Positions 34,761 through 42,248 of a stretch of DNA of 56,076 nucleotides are shown piece by piece (position 1 is the stretch's first letter; every line of letters begins with the position of its first letter). The notes beneath the pieces were generated by a model. It was not told the DNA's origin. It searched no databases and saw nothing but the letters and a program-made list of their open reading frames with translations. Origin of the DNA: a virus; the IMG/VR virus record IMGVR_UViG_3300034093_001920, positions 1 to 56,076 of that record. One strand, 5' to 3'. Both the position numbers and the translations under genes were made by a program.

Positions 34761-34952
34761 TTACTTCTCTTCCAGGATTGAGTAGGTTGCGGTTGTCGCA
34801 TCGTCTCCGATGTAGTACAACTCAATGTAGTCTTCGACCGCGAGTCGTGCGAGGCTCTCACTCTCTGCCTCAACAGCGTACTCGAAGTCATCCGACAGGG
34901 GATACCACCCCTCGGGATACTGGATGTGTACTTGCGCTGTCCAGTTACTCAC
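34761..34952 (-). CDS. small alpha/beta protein of a tandem family
   Basis: The 63-residue product MSNWTAQVHIQYPEGWYPLSDDFEYAVEAESESLARLAVEDYI... shares the strand, VEA-S-xxx-A helix arrangement with 35197, 35361 and 35525, suggesting one duplicated fold. No function known. Confidence 0.55.
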   Translation of the reverse strand: MSNWTAQVHIQYPEGWYPLSDDFEYAVEAESESLARLAVEDYIELYYIGDDATTATYSILEEK

Positions 34953-35188
34953 AGGCGGATGCCCAGTCTTTCGGCTGTCTTCGCCAAGTCCAGATTGTTT
35001 CCGCCCTGCTTGGCAACCATGTCAATCAGCCACGACCGTTCATCGAGGCAAGACTGGTGCGCCCAGATGTTGTCATCTTCCATAAAGAAAGTTTCGACAT
35101 CAGCACTACCGTCATCAAGTTCTCCGAACTCGTAACCGCAGATGTCGCACCATTCTTCTTCGGGCTTGCGTTGGATTTTCTTAGTCAT
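34949..35188 (-). CDS. zinc-ribbon-containing hypothetical protein
   Basis: EEWCDICGYEF at the N-terminus and AHQSCLDERSW later give a C-C-H-C type zinc site. It is coupled to 34761 by ATGA. Unknown role. Confidence 0.55.
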   Translation of the reverse strand: MTKKIQRKPEEEWCDICGYEFGELDDGSADVETFFMEDDNIWAHQSCLDERSWLIDMVAKQGGNNLDLAKTAERLGIRL

Positions 35189-35196
35189 TAGTTCTC

Positions 35197-35364
35197 CTAG
35201 TCTTCGTAAGGGTCGGCGTAGTCAACGGTAAACTCTCCACCATCGTGGCTGAACTCGGACATCTCGCAGTTGCGAGCGATGTCGAGGGCATCATCTCGGT
35301 CTTCCGCCTCGACCAACATAGTGTAGTTCTTGATTTCACTTGCGGTGATAAGCCACTTGCTCAT
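35197..35364 (-). CDS. small tandem-family alpha/beta protein
   Basis: MSKWLITASEIKNYTMLVEAEDRDDALDIARNCEM... (55 residues) is a paralogue of the next gene, 35361 (MTKYLITATRTSLYEIEVEADSAQEAHESLDGW). Conserved MxKxLITA, VEA and dA helix mark the family. Confidence 0.55.
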   Translation of the reverse strand: MSKWLITASEIKNYTMLVEAEDRDDALDIARNCEMSEFSHDGGEFTVDYADPYED

Positions 35365-35528
35365 TTGGTCTCCTCAACATCAAAGTCCCACTTGTGGGTT
35401 CTGGCGTACTGGTCAAAGTCATCGGCAATCCAGCCGTCAAGGCTCTCGTGAGCCTCTTGTGCGCTGTCTGCCTCGACCTCAATCTCGTACAGGCTTGTTC
35501 GGGTCGCGGTGATAAGGTACTTGGTCAT
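35361..35528 (-). CDS. small tandem-family alpha/beta protein
   Basis: The 55-residue paralogue of 35197 overlaps both neighbours by ATGA. Both are probably descended from one duplicated gene. Function unknown. Confidence 0.55.
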   Translation of the reverse strand: MTKYLITATRTSLYEIEVEADSAQEAHESLDGWIADDFDQYARTHKWDFDVEETK

Positions 35529-35737
35529 TCGTCTTTCTCCTCTTCCTCGGGGCGGATGTCAATGGTCTCGTAGTGCCGACCCTCGGTGGTGAGCGATACA
35601 ACACCCTCGATGTCGTGAGCCTCACCGATGTAGGCAATAGCCTCGTCGGCAAGCATCACGGCATCGCTTTTGCTGGGGGCAGTCACAACAACAGTATGTT
35701 CGACTACCTCTTGTACGACAATGGTGTAATCGGTCAT
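35525..35737 (-). CDS. small alpha/beta protein of the tandem family
   Basis: MTDYTIVVQEVVEHTVVVTAPSKSDAVMLADEAIAYIG... has the same strand, -V-A-S-xxA helix order as 34761, 35197 and 35361, with an acidic C-terminus. Overlaps neighbours. Unknown. Confidence 0.55.
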   Translation of the reverse strand: MTDYTIVVQEVVEHTVVVTAPSKSDAVMLADEAIAYIGEAHDIEGVVSLTTEGRHYETIDIRPEEEEKDE

Positions 35738-35910
35738 TCCATGTCCTCCTTTATCTCGTCTTCGGTCTCAAAGGGAATCAAACGGCTGTTCTCCAACCGC
35801 TTGTTCAGGATGATGACGATGTTGCCGTCAGACTCCTCGTCAATCATGTAGTGCGGTGCGTATTTAGCCACCTCGGTGAGCAGGTCGCTCAATAATGGTT
35901 GCTTGTCCAT
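35734..35910 (-). CDS. 58-residue hypothetical protein
   Basis: MDKQPLLSDLLTEVAKYAPHYMIDEESDGNIVII... with GAAAGG upstream of ATG 35910 and the start overlapping the previous gene's stop. Acidic C-terminus. No family. Confidence 0.5.
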   Translation of the reverse strand: MDKQPLLSDLLTEVAKYAPHYMIDEESDGNIVIILNKRLENSRLIPFETEDEIKEDME

Positions 35911-36044
35911 TAGAACCTTTCTTCCAACGCGCTGGCGTTGGGGTTGTCGTAGTAGAACTTCATTACACAGGTGTCGCACAAGTCAAAGATGTGACTGTGG
36001 ATAGTTGCCCCACAATCGGGGCATTGGTAGTGCTCGGTCAGCAT
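35910..36044 (-). CDS. 44-residue zinc-ribbon protein
   Basis: MLTEHYQCPDCGATIHSHIFDLCDTCVMK... is almost entirely a four-cysteine zinc ribbon. Its leader includes TCCGTAAGGAG, so the genome's over-represented TCCGTA motif runs into the ribosome-binding site. Confidence 0.6.
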   Translation of the reverse strand: MLTEHYQCPDCGATIHSHIFDLCDTCVMKFYYDNPNASALEERF

Positions 36045-36052
36045 GACACTCC

Positions 36053-36325
36053 TTACGGACGGGCTATGGATAAGTTCGTCCGTAAGACAGGGATGCTCGC
36101 CGCCGACATTCTCACGCTTGCTTCGAGCATGATACTTGCTACGGATACTCGAAGTACATCAGCAATCGACTCAATAATCTCTTCCGATGTGGATGTGACT
36201 CCGCGCTCGGTGTCGGAGATAGTGGCGATAGAGATGTACCCAAAGTTAGATACATCCGTGAGGGTCAATCCGTGAGACTGTCTAATCTCACGGATGACCT
36301 GTCCTACATAGTCGCGGAACTTCAC
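36053..36325 (-). CDS. XRE/Cro-CI-type HTH regulator
   Basis: The 90-residue protein contains IREIRQSHGLTLTDVSNFGYISIATISDTERGV and IIESIADVLRVSVASIML, the canonical XRE helix-turn-helix arrangement. It could be a repressor of this phage or of host genes. No clear operator is seen next to it, but the promoter array at 46.7-47.1 kb is a candidate target. Confidence 0.75.
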   Translation of the reverse strand: MKFRDYVGQVIREIRQSHGLTLTDVSNFGYISIATISDTERGVTSTSEEIIESIADVLRVSVASIMLEASVRMSAASIPVLRTNLSIARP

Positions 36326-36453
36326 TTGTTTTCCTCGAACTCGCGCTGTTGCTGTTCGAGGTTTGCCTGACCCATGGCGGTGATGAGGTCGGTCAGCGAA
36401 CCAATCGACTTGTCAAACTCACCCCATGAGTCGAACTTGATTTCTATGGTCAT
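36322..36453 (-). CDS. 43-residue hypothetical protein
   Basis: MTIEIKFDSWGEFDKSIGSLTDLITAMGQANLEQQQREFEENK has a strand then a helix. AAGGGG precedes the start. It overlaps the HTH gene by ATGA. Confidence 0.5.
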   Translation of the reverse strand: MTIEIKFDSWGEFDKSIGSLTDLITAMGQANLEQQQREFEENK

Positions 36454-36463
36454 GTTATTCCCC

Positions 36464-36958
36464 TTATTTTGTCCAGATGTAATCGTACTGCGTAGGTGCG
36501 ACACCGTTGTCTTCTTCCCAGTCAAACTGACTATACCACTCGTACTTCTTAGTGAGCAGAGCGACACGGTGTGATGATGCGAGGGCATCGTAGATAGGCT
36601 CGTACATCCAGTCTGGCAGGTCGGCAGTACCGTTCTCCCAGACCAAGCCAAGGTCAATGGCGCGGTCGTAGGTTGCCATAGCCTTGTCAGCGATAGTGGA
36701 CTTGTATCCACGGCGTTTCCACTCAACGACCATTTCTACAATGTAGTTGAGCAGACCCGACTCGTGCCCTCGCCACATCTTGACGGCAGGATGATTGACC
36801 CAGCCCTTGGGCTGACGGTGGTTGCCAGCAGGGTCTAGTTCGAGCAGGGTCATCATAATCTGCCAACCCTCTAACGCCTGCTTGTTGAGGCGTTGGTTGT
36901 CCAGCACACGAGCGACCTCTGCGAAGTCGTGCGTGGCATACGGCAGGAATGTCTGAAT
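36464..36958 (-). CDS. pyrimidine-dimer DNA glycosylase (Pyr_excise family), apparent ATT start
   Basis: Residues from the second codon read QTFLPYATHDFAEVARV then LDNQRLNKQALEGWQIM and GWVNHPAVKMWRGHESGLLNY, matching the pyrimidine-dimer glycosylase family, which excises UV photoproducts. The family start MQTFLPY aligns exactly with ATT at 36958-36956. AGGAG lies 6 nt upstream, and TAG closes the frame above. The nearest conventional start is GTG at 36907, which would remove the conserved N-terminus. A sequencing error cannot be excluded. Confidence 0.7.
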   Translation of the reverse strand: MQTFLPYATHDFAEVARVLDNQRLNKQALEGWQIMMTLLELDPAGNHRQPKGWVNHPAVKMWRGHESGLLNYIVEMVVEWKRRGYKSTIADKAMATYDRAIDLGLVWENGTADLPDWMYEPIYDALASSHRVALLTKKYEWYSQFDWEEDNGVAPTQYDYIWTK

Positions 36959-36967
36959 GGTGTTCTC

Positions 36968-37258
36968 CTATCGCTTGTCAATGATGTTGTAGGCTTTGGT
37001 CAGGCTTTCATCGTAGTAATCAAGGATTGACTCCATGACTTCTAACTTCATGTTGACTCGAAGTTTGCCTATTCCCTGTGACTCCACGGTGATGCCACCG
37101 CTGTTCACATAGCCTGTAATGGGGTCGAGTACCTCGTTGATGCCCAAAGGCACAGCGACTCGCGTTCGGAACGCAAGAACTCTCTCGTCATCCAACTCGA
37201 TGTCGTTGGCGTAGTTCTCCTCGAATGAAGGGAACTCGGTGCGCGTTTCTTCCGCCAT
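36968..37258 (-). CDS. 96-residue hypothetical protein
   Basis: MAEETRTEFPSFEENYANDIELDDERVLAFR... is acidic with a beta-rich middle (GGITVESQGIGKLRVNMKLEV). It overlaps its upstream neighbour and ends 10 nt above the glycosylase ATT start. Unknown. Confidence 0.55.
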   Translation of the reverse strand: MAEETRTEFPSFEENYANDIELDDERVLAFRTRVAVPLGINEVLDPITGYVNSGGITVESQGIGKLRVNMKLEVMESILDYYDESLTKAYNIIDKR

Positions 37259-37506
37259 TAGTTTGTGTTGGACTGGTCTTCGAGCAGGCTCAACAGGTAG
37301 TCGTTGCCTGCGATGATAGCACCGTCAAGGTTCTGCCCAAAGGTTTCAGCCACCGCTTCCCACAGTTCTTCTGCTCGGCTGTCGGATACAGGCTCATCCA
37401 ACAGGTTGTTTACATCGTCCTTTGACCACCAAGTGACTACGATTCTGTCCGTAAGCGCATGGTTCTTTGTCAGTCCAGCGATGAGTGATTCGATTGAGGT
37501 TTCCAT
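37258..37506 (-). CDS. 82-residue helical acidic protein
   Basis: METSIESLIAGLTKNHALTDRIVVTWW... has helices and an acidic character. Coupled by TAATG-type overlap. No family. Confidence 0.5.
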   Translation of the reverse strand: METSIESLIAGLTKNHALTDRIVVTWWSKDDVNNLLDEPVSDSRAEELWEAVAETFGQNLDGAIIAGNDYLLSLLEDQSNTN

Positions 37507-37617
37507 TTACTGCTCCTTTGTTTCATTGGTCATGTCTCCCCACGCCTCACACTCTTCCATACAGCATGGACAGTACGAGTCGTAGATGTGTTCGCAACAA
37601 GCGTGCTTGGTTTCCAT
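37507..37617 (-). CDS. 36-residue Cys-rich protein
   Basis: METKHACCEHIYDSYCPCCMEECEAW... has six cysteines in 25 residues and could bind one or two zinc ions. It is tucked between neighbours without gaps. Confidence 0.5.
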   Translation of the reverse strand: METKHACCEHIYDSYCPCCMEECEAWGDMTNETKEQ

Positions 37618-37626
37618 TGTCATCTC

Positions 37627-37854
37627 CTAGTCAATCTCTCGGATGATTGTGAACTCCGAGCAGTCGTTGTCTTTGTCAAAGGCATCGAGGAACTCCTGCT
37701 CGTTCATAAAGTAGTACATGATGCGCGCATCAAAGTCCTCGTCTGCGCTCATGCGGTAATACTCTTCCGCGCTGTTCACGATACAAACGGTGGCGGTCTC
37801 CGAGGGGAATGTCTCCGCATCTTTCCAGCGGTATTCGATGTCGGTGGTACGCAT
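37627..37854 (-). CDS. 75-residue hypothetical protein
   Basis: MRTTDIEYRWKDAETFPSETATVCIVNSAEEYYRMSADEDF... is acidic, with predicted strand and helix. Coupled to the upstream gene. No family. Confidence 0.5.
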   Translation of the reverse strand: MRTTDIEYRWKDAETFPSETATVCIVNSAEEYYRMSADEDFDARIMYYFMNEQEFLDAFDKDNDCSEFTIIREID

Positions 37855-38069
37855 TAGTCAGCCTTACGGATGATGTGGGTCAGGGTGTCCGTAAGGTTGC
37901 GGAGAGTCTCTACAACTCCGTCGGATTCATCCAGAAAGACCCACTCACCGAGGTCATCATCCCAAGTGTCGTGCTGAAACCGCGCCTCGGCGGTGTCGCT
38001 GTCCACATAGAACTTGCCGTCCGTGTGGTCGTACTTTACAACGAAGTATGTTTCCAAGTTGCTTGACAT
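37854..38069 (-). CDS. 71-residue hypothetical protein
   Basis: MSSNLETYFVVKYDHTDGKFYVDSDTAEARF... is acidic and beta-rich, ending with a helix containing GVVETLRNLTDTLTHII. No motif. The gene overlaps TCCGTA/TACGGA motifs. Confidence 0.5.
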   Translation of the reverse strand: MSSNLETYFVVKYDHTDGKFYVDSDTAEARFQHDTWDDDLGEWVFLDESDGVVETLRNLTDTLTHIIRKAD

Positions 38070-38252
38070 TTACTTCTCCTCTGCTTTGTACTCGTTCATG
38101 AAACGGAGTACGAACTGATACGCCATATACGCTCCTTGCGCGTAAGCATAGTCGTACTCCATACCTGCCTCTTCGGACTCCGCCATGTCGGTGGCAAAGC
38201 CGTCTGCTTGTTGCGTGAGGAAGTCACGCAACTCTTGTTCGGTGTATCGCAT
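38070..38252 (-). CDS. 60-residue helical hypothetical protein
   Basis: MRYTEQELRDFLTQQADGFATDMAESEEAGMEYDYAYAQGAYMAYQF... is helical and Tyr-rich. Coupled to the Api92-like gene by TAATG. Confidence 0.5.
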   Translation of the reverse strand: MRYTEQELRDFLTQQADGFATDMAESEEAGMEYDYAYAQGAYMAYQFVLRFMNEYKAEEK

Positions 38253-38923
38253 TACTTGTTCTCCTGTTCGGTTGGTTGGTCAGGCGCAATCTTGATGAGA
38301 GGCTCGTGGCTATTGTCCTCTCGGGGGCAGTCATCGTACCAGTCTTCTTCATCGAGCCAGTCGCAGTTACAGGTACGACCGCGCTCCTCGAAGTCGGCGT
38401 GGGATTCAGGGATGTCGTAAGACTCACTCTCAACGATGCCGTCTCGGTCAATCTCAAACTCTCCACCAAAGCCCTGCTCCTCTTCCCACGCCCAAGTAAA
38501 CGAGAGGCTGGGGAACTTTGTGGGGAGTGCTTCCATGATTCCAATGGGAACGCCCCACGGAGTCTCAAAGCGAACTACGGCGTAGGTGTCATCGTCTCGC
38601 TCTATCTCGGCGTTGTTGGCATCCCACTTACATCCCCAGTTTGTGTTGTTCCAGTTGTACCAGTTGTTGTCGGGCTTTTCGGAGTCGGCAACCGACCAAT
38701 ACTCTTTCCACAGGCTCTTCTTGGGAGAGAGAATGTTCCAGAACGAGAAATCGGTTTTGGTGTATTCGAGAACATGAATGAGGTTCTCCTTACGGACAGA
38801 GGGGGGCAGATTCTCATCCTGTTTGACATACGGAATCTCTGCGGTGGTCTTGGCGATGAACTTGTCCAGTTGAGCCTTGGTCTTGGCGTGGACATGGACT
38901 TGGTTGTAAACCCAGTTAGGCAT
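38252..38923 (-). CDS. Api92/YubB (DUF1281)-like ferredoxin-fold protein
   Basis: The 223-residue protein starts MPNWVYNQVHVHAKTKAQL and includes NWYNWNNTNWGCKWDANNAEI and FETPWGVPIGIMEALPTKFP, the signature of the Api92-like ferredoxin-fold family found in phages and plasmids. The C-terminal third is acidic and holds a Cys pair (CNCDW). GAGGCAGAG precedes ATG 38923. The family has no proven function. Confidence 0.75.
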   Translation of the reverse strand: MPNWVYNQVHVHAKTKAQLDKFIAKTTAEIPYVKQDENLPPSVRKENLIHVLEYTKTDFSFWNILSPKKSLWKEYWSVADSEKPDNNWYNWNNTNWGCKWDANNAEIERDDDTYAVVRFETPWGVPIGIMEALPTKFPSLSFTWAWEEEQGFGGEFEIDRDGIVESESYDIPESHADFEERGRTCNCDWLDEEDWYDDCPREDNSHEPLIKIAPDQPTEQENK

Positions 38924-39048
38924 TACTCTGCCTCGCATCCACCGCAGAGGTAGTCTCCGCCGTATGGGTTGCCAATGAATGTTCCATGCTTACAGCGGTA
39001 ATCGCTGTTGGTGAGGTCATCCTCGTCAAACAATGGGTCGTTGTACAT
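38923..39048 (-). CDS. 41-residue zinc-binding-like protein
   Basis: MYNDPLFDEDDLTNSDYRCKHGTF... ends YLCGGCEAE, so C-H and C-x2-C could bind zinc. Its stop overlaps the following gene's ATG. Confidence 0.5.
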   Translation of the reverse strand: MYNDPLFDEDDLTNSDYRCKHGTFIGNPYGGDYLCGGCEAE

Positions 39049-39080
39049 GGTTTTTCCTTTCTGTTGGACGAGCCTGTCCG

Positions 39081-39479
39081 TTAGGACAGTCCGTCAATAA
39101 TCTGACGCAGTTCTTCGATGAGTTCCTGATGTTTCTCAATGATGATGAGCAGGATGCTGGCAGGGATTCCCACCACAGGGTCATCCCTACGGATGACTGC
39201 GATGCGGTCGAGTTGTTCTTTGGTCAGGATGTCTTTGAGCGACTCACGAATACGCGCAGTAACCTCTTCTACCTTGCGCTTGCGCTCCTCTTCGCGTTTG
39301 CGGTCATCCGCCTCGCCTAGTTCATCCTCAACGGTGCGAGGCACAGGCATCTCATAAGGCTTGCTCGGCACGCGACTGGTTTTCCAACCGCTGTTCTTGT
39401 GTGGGTACTCCCATGTACATTGACCAGTTTTGAGGTAAACCTCGTCCTGTTGACCGCAGTAGGGGCAGTTGGGGTACAT
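39081..39479 (-). CDS. zinc-knuckle and coiled-coil hypothetical protein
   Basis: The N-terminal CPYCGQQDEV is followed by a charged coiled coil (ADDRKREEERKRKVEEVTARIRESL) and a hydrophobic C-terminal helix. AAGGAGAACCC precedes ATG 39479. Longer in-frame ORFs upstream are not supported. Function unknown. Confidence 0.55.
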   Translation of the reverse strand: MYPNCPYCGQQDEVYLKTGQCTWEYPHKNSGWKTSRVPSKPYEMPVPRTVEDELGEADDRKREEERKRKVEEVTARIRESLKDILTKEQLDRIAVIRRDDPVVGIPASILLIIIEKHQELIEELRQIIDGLS

Positions 39480-39489
39480 TGGGTTCTCC

Positions 39490-40035
39490 TTATTCTCCGA
39501 AGAATGTCGGTACGATGCGTGCTGTGCGCCCTCTGTCCGTGTAGTAACGAATATCCGCGCTGTTGACTTTCTTTTGGGCAAGAGCGAGGCTACCACACCA
39601 GTTGGATGCGAAGTATTCTCCGACTGTCGGATGTCCGTCGGCAATAGCCTTGTCGCGTTTGTCTTCGATGTTTTTGATGCGTTCAGCGATGTTGTCTCGC
39701 GCCTCGGCGTATCTCTCAACCGAATACCACTTGGCGTTGCTGTCGATGGCTGACAAGATGTTCCTAGTTTTGTCTTCCTCGCTCAACCAGTTCCATGCGC
39801 TGATGCGGTTAGTGTCGCTGACATTCTCGGCGTACATTTGTTCGGCAATCTCTTCTGGGGTCTTGTTGTGACTTTCCCAGTTATCGTTCTCATTGTCTAT
39901 CAACCTGTTGAGGTCAGCGATGTACCCCTCAATGCTTTGGGGGCTTATCTCAATCAGGTGGGTGTACTCGCGGAACGAACTGCGCTTGGCAATCGTGCCG
40001 TCAGCAAGTTCGACTTTGTAATGAAACTTTGGCAT
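39490..40035 (-). CDS. 181-residue hypothetical protein
   Basis: MPKFHYKVELADGTIAKRSSFREYTHLIEI... is followed by a helical coiled-coil section (YAEARDNIAERIKNIEDKRDKAI). AGGAGAACACC precedes the start. No recognised family. Confidence 0.55.
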   Translation of the reverse strand: MPKFHYKVELADGTIAKRSSFREYTHLIEISPQSIEGYIADLNRLIDNENDNWESHNKTPEEIAEQMYAENVSDTNRISAWNWLSEEDKTRNILSAIDSNAKWYSVERYAEARDNIAERIKNIEDKRDKAIADGHPTVGEYFASNWCGSLALAQKKVNSADIRYYTDRGRTARIVPTFFGE

Positions 40036-40044
40036 GGTGTTCTC

Positions 40045-40317
40045 CTAGTAGGACTGGTGGATAGCGACAAGCAGGTTACGGATAGCAGGAACAAGTCCGA
40101 AGTGCTTACGGACAACGCGGAAATCGCGAATGGCTTTGCGGATGTCTAGCATGGGCATCTCCTTATGGATGTCTAACGGATAGAATGGGGAGACAAGTTT
40201 GTGTCGGTCTCCCCAACGACAGCCCAGTTTCTCAATACCATGTGGCAGGGCACACTCCCCTCGTTGATACTTCGGAGAGGCAAACACTTCTACCACGCGA
40301 CCGAGGGGCGTACCCAC
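40045..40317 (-). CDS. hypothetical protein, start uncertain
   Basis: GTG 40317 follows TAGGAGATGCG, a good ribosome-binding site, and yields 90 residues. A second start (ATG 40152, 35 residues, MLDIRKAIRDFRVV) also follows AAGGAG. The C-terminal part looks helical and protein-like; the N-terminal part overlaps a 9-bp hairpin (40186-40215). Function unknown. Confidence 0.4.
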   Translation of the reverse strand: MGTPLGRVVEVFASPKYQRGECALPHGIEKLGCRWGDRHKLVSPFYPLDIHKEMPMLDIRKAIRDFRVVRKHFGLVPAIRNLLVAIHQSY

Positions 40318-40370
40318 CGCATCTCCTAGACTGCTCTACAACATCTCCCATAGGGCAAACAGCCCAACCC

Positions 40371-40595
40371 CTATGGCGTATCCTGTGTTATTCCGACACC
40401 ACACCCCACAGGCAAGGTATGGTGAAGTTGTCGATGCGGATTCGGAATCCTTGCTTGGAGTTTCTCGTACTCCCGAGGCGTTACGACTTCGCCCGATGCT
40501 GTCGGACACGGATGTCCGACAGAATAATGTGAGCAGTTGTTTCGACATACTCGGGTCGCTCCTCGGTGGCAATCGCTTGTTCTAAATAATGGCAC
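40371..40595 (-). CDS. low-confidence ORF in a hairpin-rich gap
   Basis: A 74-residue frame from GTG 40595 with several Cys and His residues and EVVTPREYEKLQARIPNP. It lacks a convincing ribosome-binding site and overlaps three inverted repeats, so it may be noncoding RNA instead. Confidence 0.25.
   Translation of the reverse strand: MPLFRTSDCHRGATRVCRNNCSHYSVGHPCPTASGEVVTPREYEKLQARIPNPHRQLHHTLPVGCGVGITQDTP
40499..40522. repeat. perfect 10-bp inverted repeat
   Basis: CTGTCGGACA and TGTCCGACAG flank the loop CGGA. It contains the GTCGGAC motif seen in several other hairpins of the region. It lacks an adjoining T-run, so it is not a standard terminator. Confidence 0.6.
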
Positions 40596-40636
40596 TCAAC
40601 CTGAACAAGCGAACCACCGAGGAGTGGTGTTGAGTG
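40559..40636. other. mutually exclusive RNA hairpins downstream of 40668
   Basis: Hairpin A pairs 40559-40569 with 40614-40624 and 40574-40582 with 40603-40611. Hairpin B pairs 40593-40600 with 40629-40636, and 40613-40617 with 40624-40628. They share bases, so only one can form. On the minus strand they follow the 40668 gene. With a gap of 350 nt containing little coding signal, this may be a regulatory or small-RNA region. Confidence 0.45.
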
Positions 40637-40667
40637 AGGTCAGTTTTCCGCCGTGACCTAGGGGGTT

Positions 40668-41324
40668 CTAGCGCGCATCCAACTGCGCGTACATCTTCTC
40701 GACCAGTTCCTCGAACAACTTGTAGTCGAGGGAGACACTACCCGAGAGTGTGGGGTCTGCCTTGGTGCGCTGTTCATCGAGCCAGCGGTGGCTGTCCTGT
40801 CGGATGTGGATGTTTATCTCTCGGTCAGCAGGGTCGAACTTCCGACCGAGGAGACCCTCTACGGTGTCACGGACACTCGTAGTGCGAGACTCTGCCTCAC
40901 GCCGACCACGCTCTTCTGCCTCTTGGATGATTGAGCGTGTGCGCGCATCTTCCGCATCTTGGTCTTCTTTTGCCTTGGCGTAGTCATCCCACAACTTCTG
41001 GGTCGTGGTGTCGTACACTCCGAGAATGGTCTGACCGTCAACGAGGGTCTTGACCTTTTCGACCGAGCCGTCTTGCTTTGTCATCGTGGTCGTGATGTAG
41101 TACCGCTTGGTGCGCGACTTGGGGTCAGTCGGTGTCCAGAGGCTACTGGCATCCGACATGGCGCGCCAGTACAGCCCTGACCAATGAGGCTTTTGGAAGT
41201 TGGCGTGAGATTCGAGGACAGCGATGACCGAGTTGGTCATGTTGGCTCGGTGTAGTTCGCTGGCGCGCTCGGATACAACAATCTTCGAGCCGACTGGGAT
41301 TGCGAGGACTTCTGCGTGTTTCAT
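40668..41324 (-). CDS. 218-residue hypothetical protein
   Basis: The N-terminal domain (KHAEVLAIPVGSKIVVSERASEL, then TKRYYITTTMTKQDG) is beta-rich, followed by a long charged helix (AKAKEDQDAEDARTRSIIQEAEERGRREAESR) and a C-terminal helical part. AAGGAG precedes the ATG by 9 nt. No recognised family; the charged helix may dimerise. Confidence 0.6.
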   Translation of the reverse strand: MKHAEVLAIPVGSKIVVSERASELHRANMTNSVIAVLESHANFQKPHWSGLYWRAMSDASSLWTPTDPKSRTKRYYITTTMTKQDGSVEKVKTLVDGQTILGVYDTTTQKLWDDYAKAKEDQDAEDARTRSIIQEAEERGRREAESRTTSVRDTVEGLLGRKFDPADREINIHIRQDSHRWLDEQRTKADPTLSGSVSLDYKLFEELVEKMYAQLDAR

Positions 41325-41369
41325 GGTTTGGTTCTCCTTATGGATAGTTGAGGTGTTGCTTACGGACGG

Positions 41370-41888
41370 TTAGACGATGCGACAATGCGTGAGGATAGTC
41401 GAGGTCGAGCCTCGGAAGTCATCGACTCCCTTGACCTTACCCACTATTGTAACCTCGTCACCCACGGCGAGGTCGTTCACCCAGTCGCGTGTCGTGAATG
41501 TCTTGACTCGGTGCTTGTCGTTGATGAAGACGAGCAGGGTTGTTCCACCAAAGCCCGAGTAGATGTCGCGCTTGGAGTCGAGCCGACCTGTGAACCGAGC
41601 CTTGTCACCAACGCTTACGGACAGAGCCGTCAGAGTATCCGACAGGGCACGCTGGGCATTGAGATACGGTGTCGCGATGTTGCGGATGCGGTCGATGAGG
41701 AATGATGCTCCCGATGAGTTGATGCCGTCAAGAGTGTCATCCTCGATGCCAACTGCTTGGACGAGTTTGAGTGCGTACCCCAACTGCTTGTCCGATGCTG
41801 GGTAGCGCGAGGACATGGTGCGTGCCGTGGCAAGAGTCTCACGGACAGCCTCGATGTCGGCATTGGTGAGGAGTTCGGTATCAGTCAT
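41370..41888 (-). CDS. hypothetical protein with C-terminal OB-like fold
   Basis: The N-terminal helices include SDKQLGYALKLVQAVG and ASFLIDRIR. The C-terminal ~80 residues (VSVGDKARFTGRLDSKRDIYS, GDEVTIVGKVKGVDDF) look like an OB fold that could bind nucleic acid. Two upstream-downstream overlaps support it. Unknown function. Confidence 0.6.
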   Translation of the reverse strand: MTDTELLTNADIEAVRETLATARTMSSRYPASDKQLGYALKLVQAVGIEDDTLDGINSSGASFLIDRIRNIATPYLNAQRALSDTLTALSVSVGDKARFTGRLDSKRDIYSGFGGTTLLVFINDKHRVKTFTTRDWVNDLAVGDEVTIVGKVKGVDDFRGSTSTILTHCRIV

Positions 41889-42027
41889 GAGTTTGACCCC
41901 CTAGTGTGGTAAAGCAGTCGTGGCAAAGGATGTCGAAGTTTAGATACCCAGTACGAGTCCACTCCGAGCCACCCCATTCGGGAATGGTAAGTTGCGTACA
42001 GCGTTCGCAGGTTTCGAGTTCAGTCAT
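41881..42027 (-). CDS. 48-residue zinc-binding-like protein
   Basis: MTELETCERCTQLTIPEWGGSEW... has CERC and CHDC, a four-cysteine zinc ribbon. Overlaps neighbours at both ends. Confidence 0.5.
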   Translation of the reverse strand: MTELETCERCTQLTIPEWGGSEWTRTGYLNFDILCHDCFTTLGGQTHD

Positions 42028-42248
42028 GATTGGTCTCCTACGAAGTTGAGCAGAGGGGTGATGTTCCCCTCGCGGTCTAGGGCGAGTTCGATGTTGTCGC
42101 GGATAACGCTACGACCGTTGGCAAGAAGAATCTCGATAACGATTTCACGGAATCGCTCGGCGGTAGGCGTGTACCCCTTGCCGTATCCCTCACCTACTTC
42201 ATAGGCAAGAGCATCGAGAGCGAGGTTGTTGGTGAGTTCTTTGGACAT
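42024..42248 (-). CDS. 74-residue hypothetical protein
   Basis: MSKELTNNLALDALAYEVGEGYGKGYTPTAERFREIVIEIL... is alpha-helical with a Gly-rich turn. Good AGGAGAAC leader. No family. Confidence 0.5.
   Translation of the reverse strand: MSKELTNNLALDALAYEVGEGYGKGYTPTAERFREIVIEILLANGRSVIRDNIELALDREGNITPLLNFVGDQS

Noticed and set aside
36322-36726. Long frame upstream of the 43-residue gene
   Set aside because: It overlaps the glycosylase gene in another frame; only the last 43 codons follow a ribosome-binding site.
38276-38953. 225-residue plus-strand frame
   Set aside because: Antisense of the Api92-like gene, which has a recognised family and a ribosome-binding site.
40336-40542. 69-residue minus-strand frame (MSKQLLTLFC...)
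   Set aside because: Ser-rich without structure and with a poorly placed AGGAG; it overlaps other possible frames and hairpins, so it is not called.
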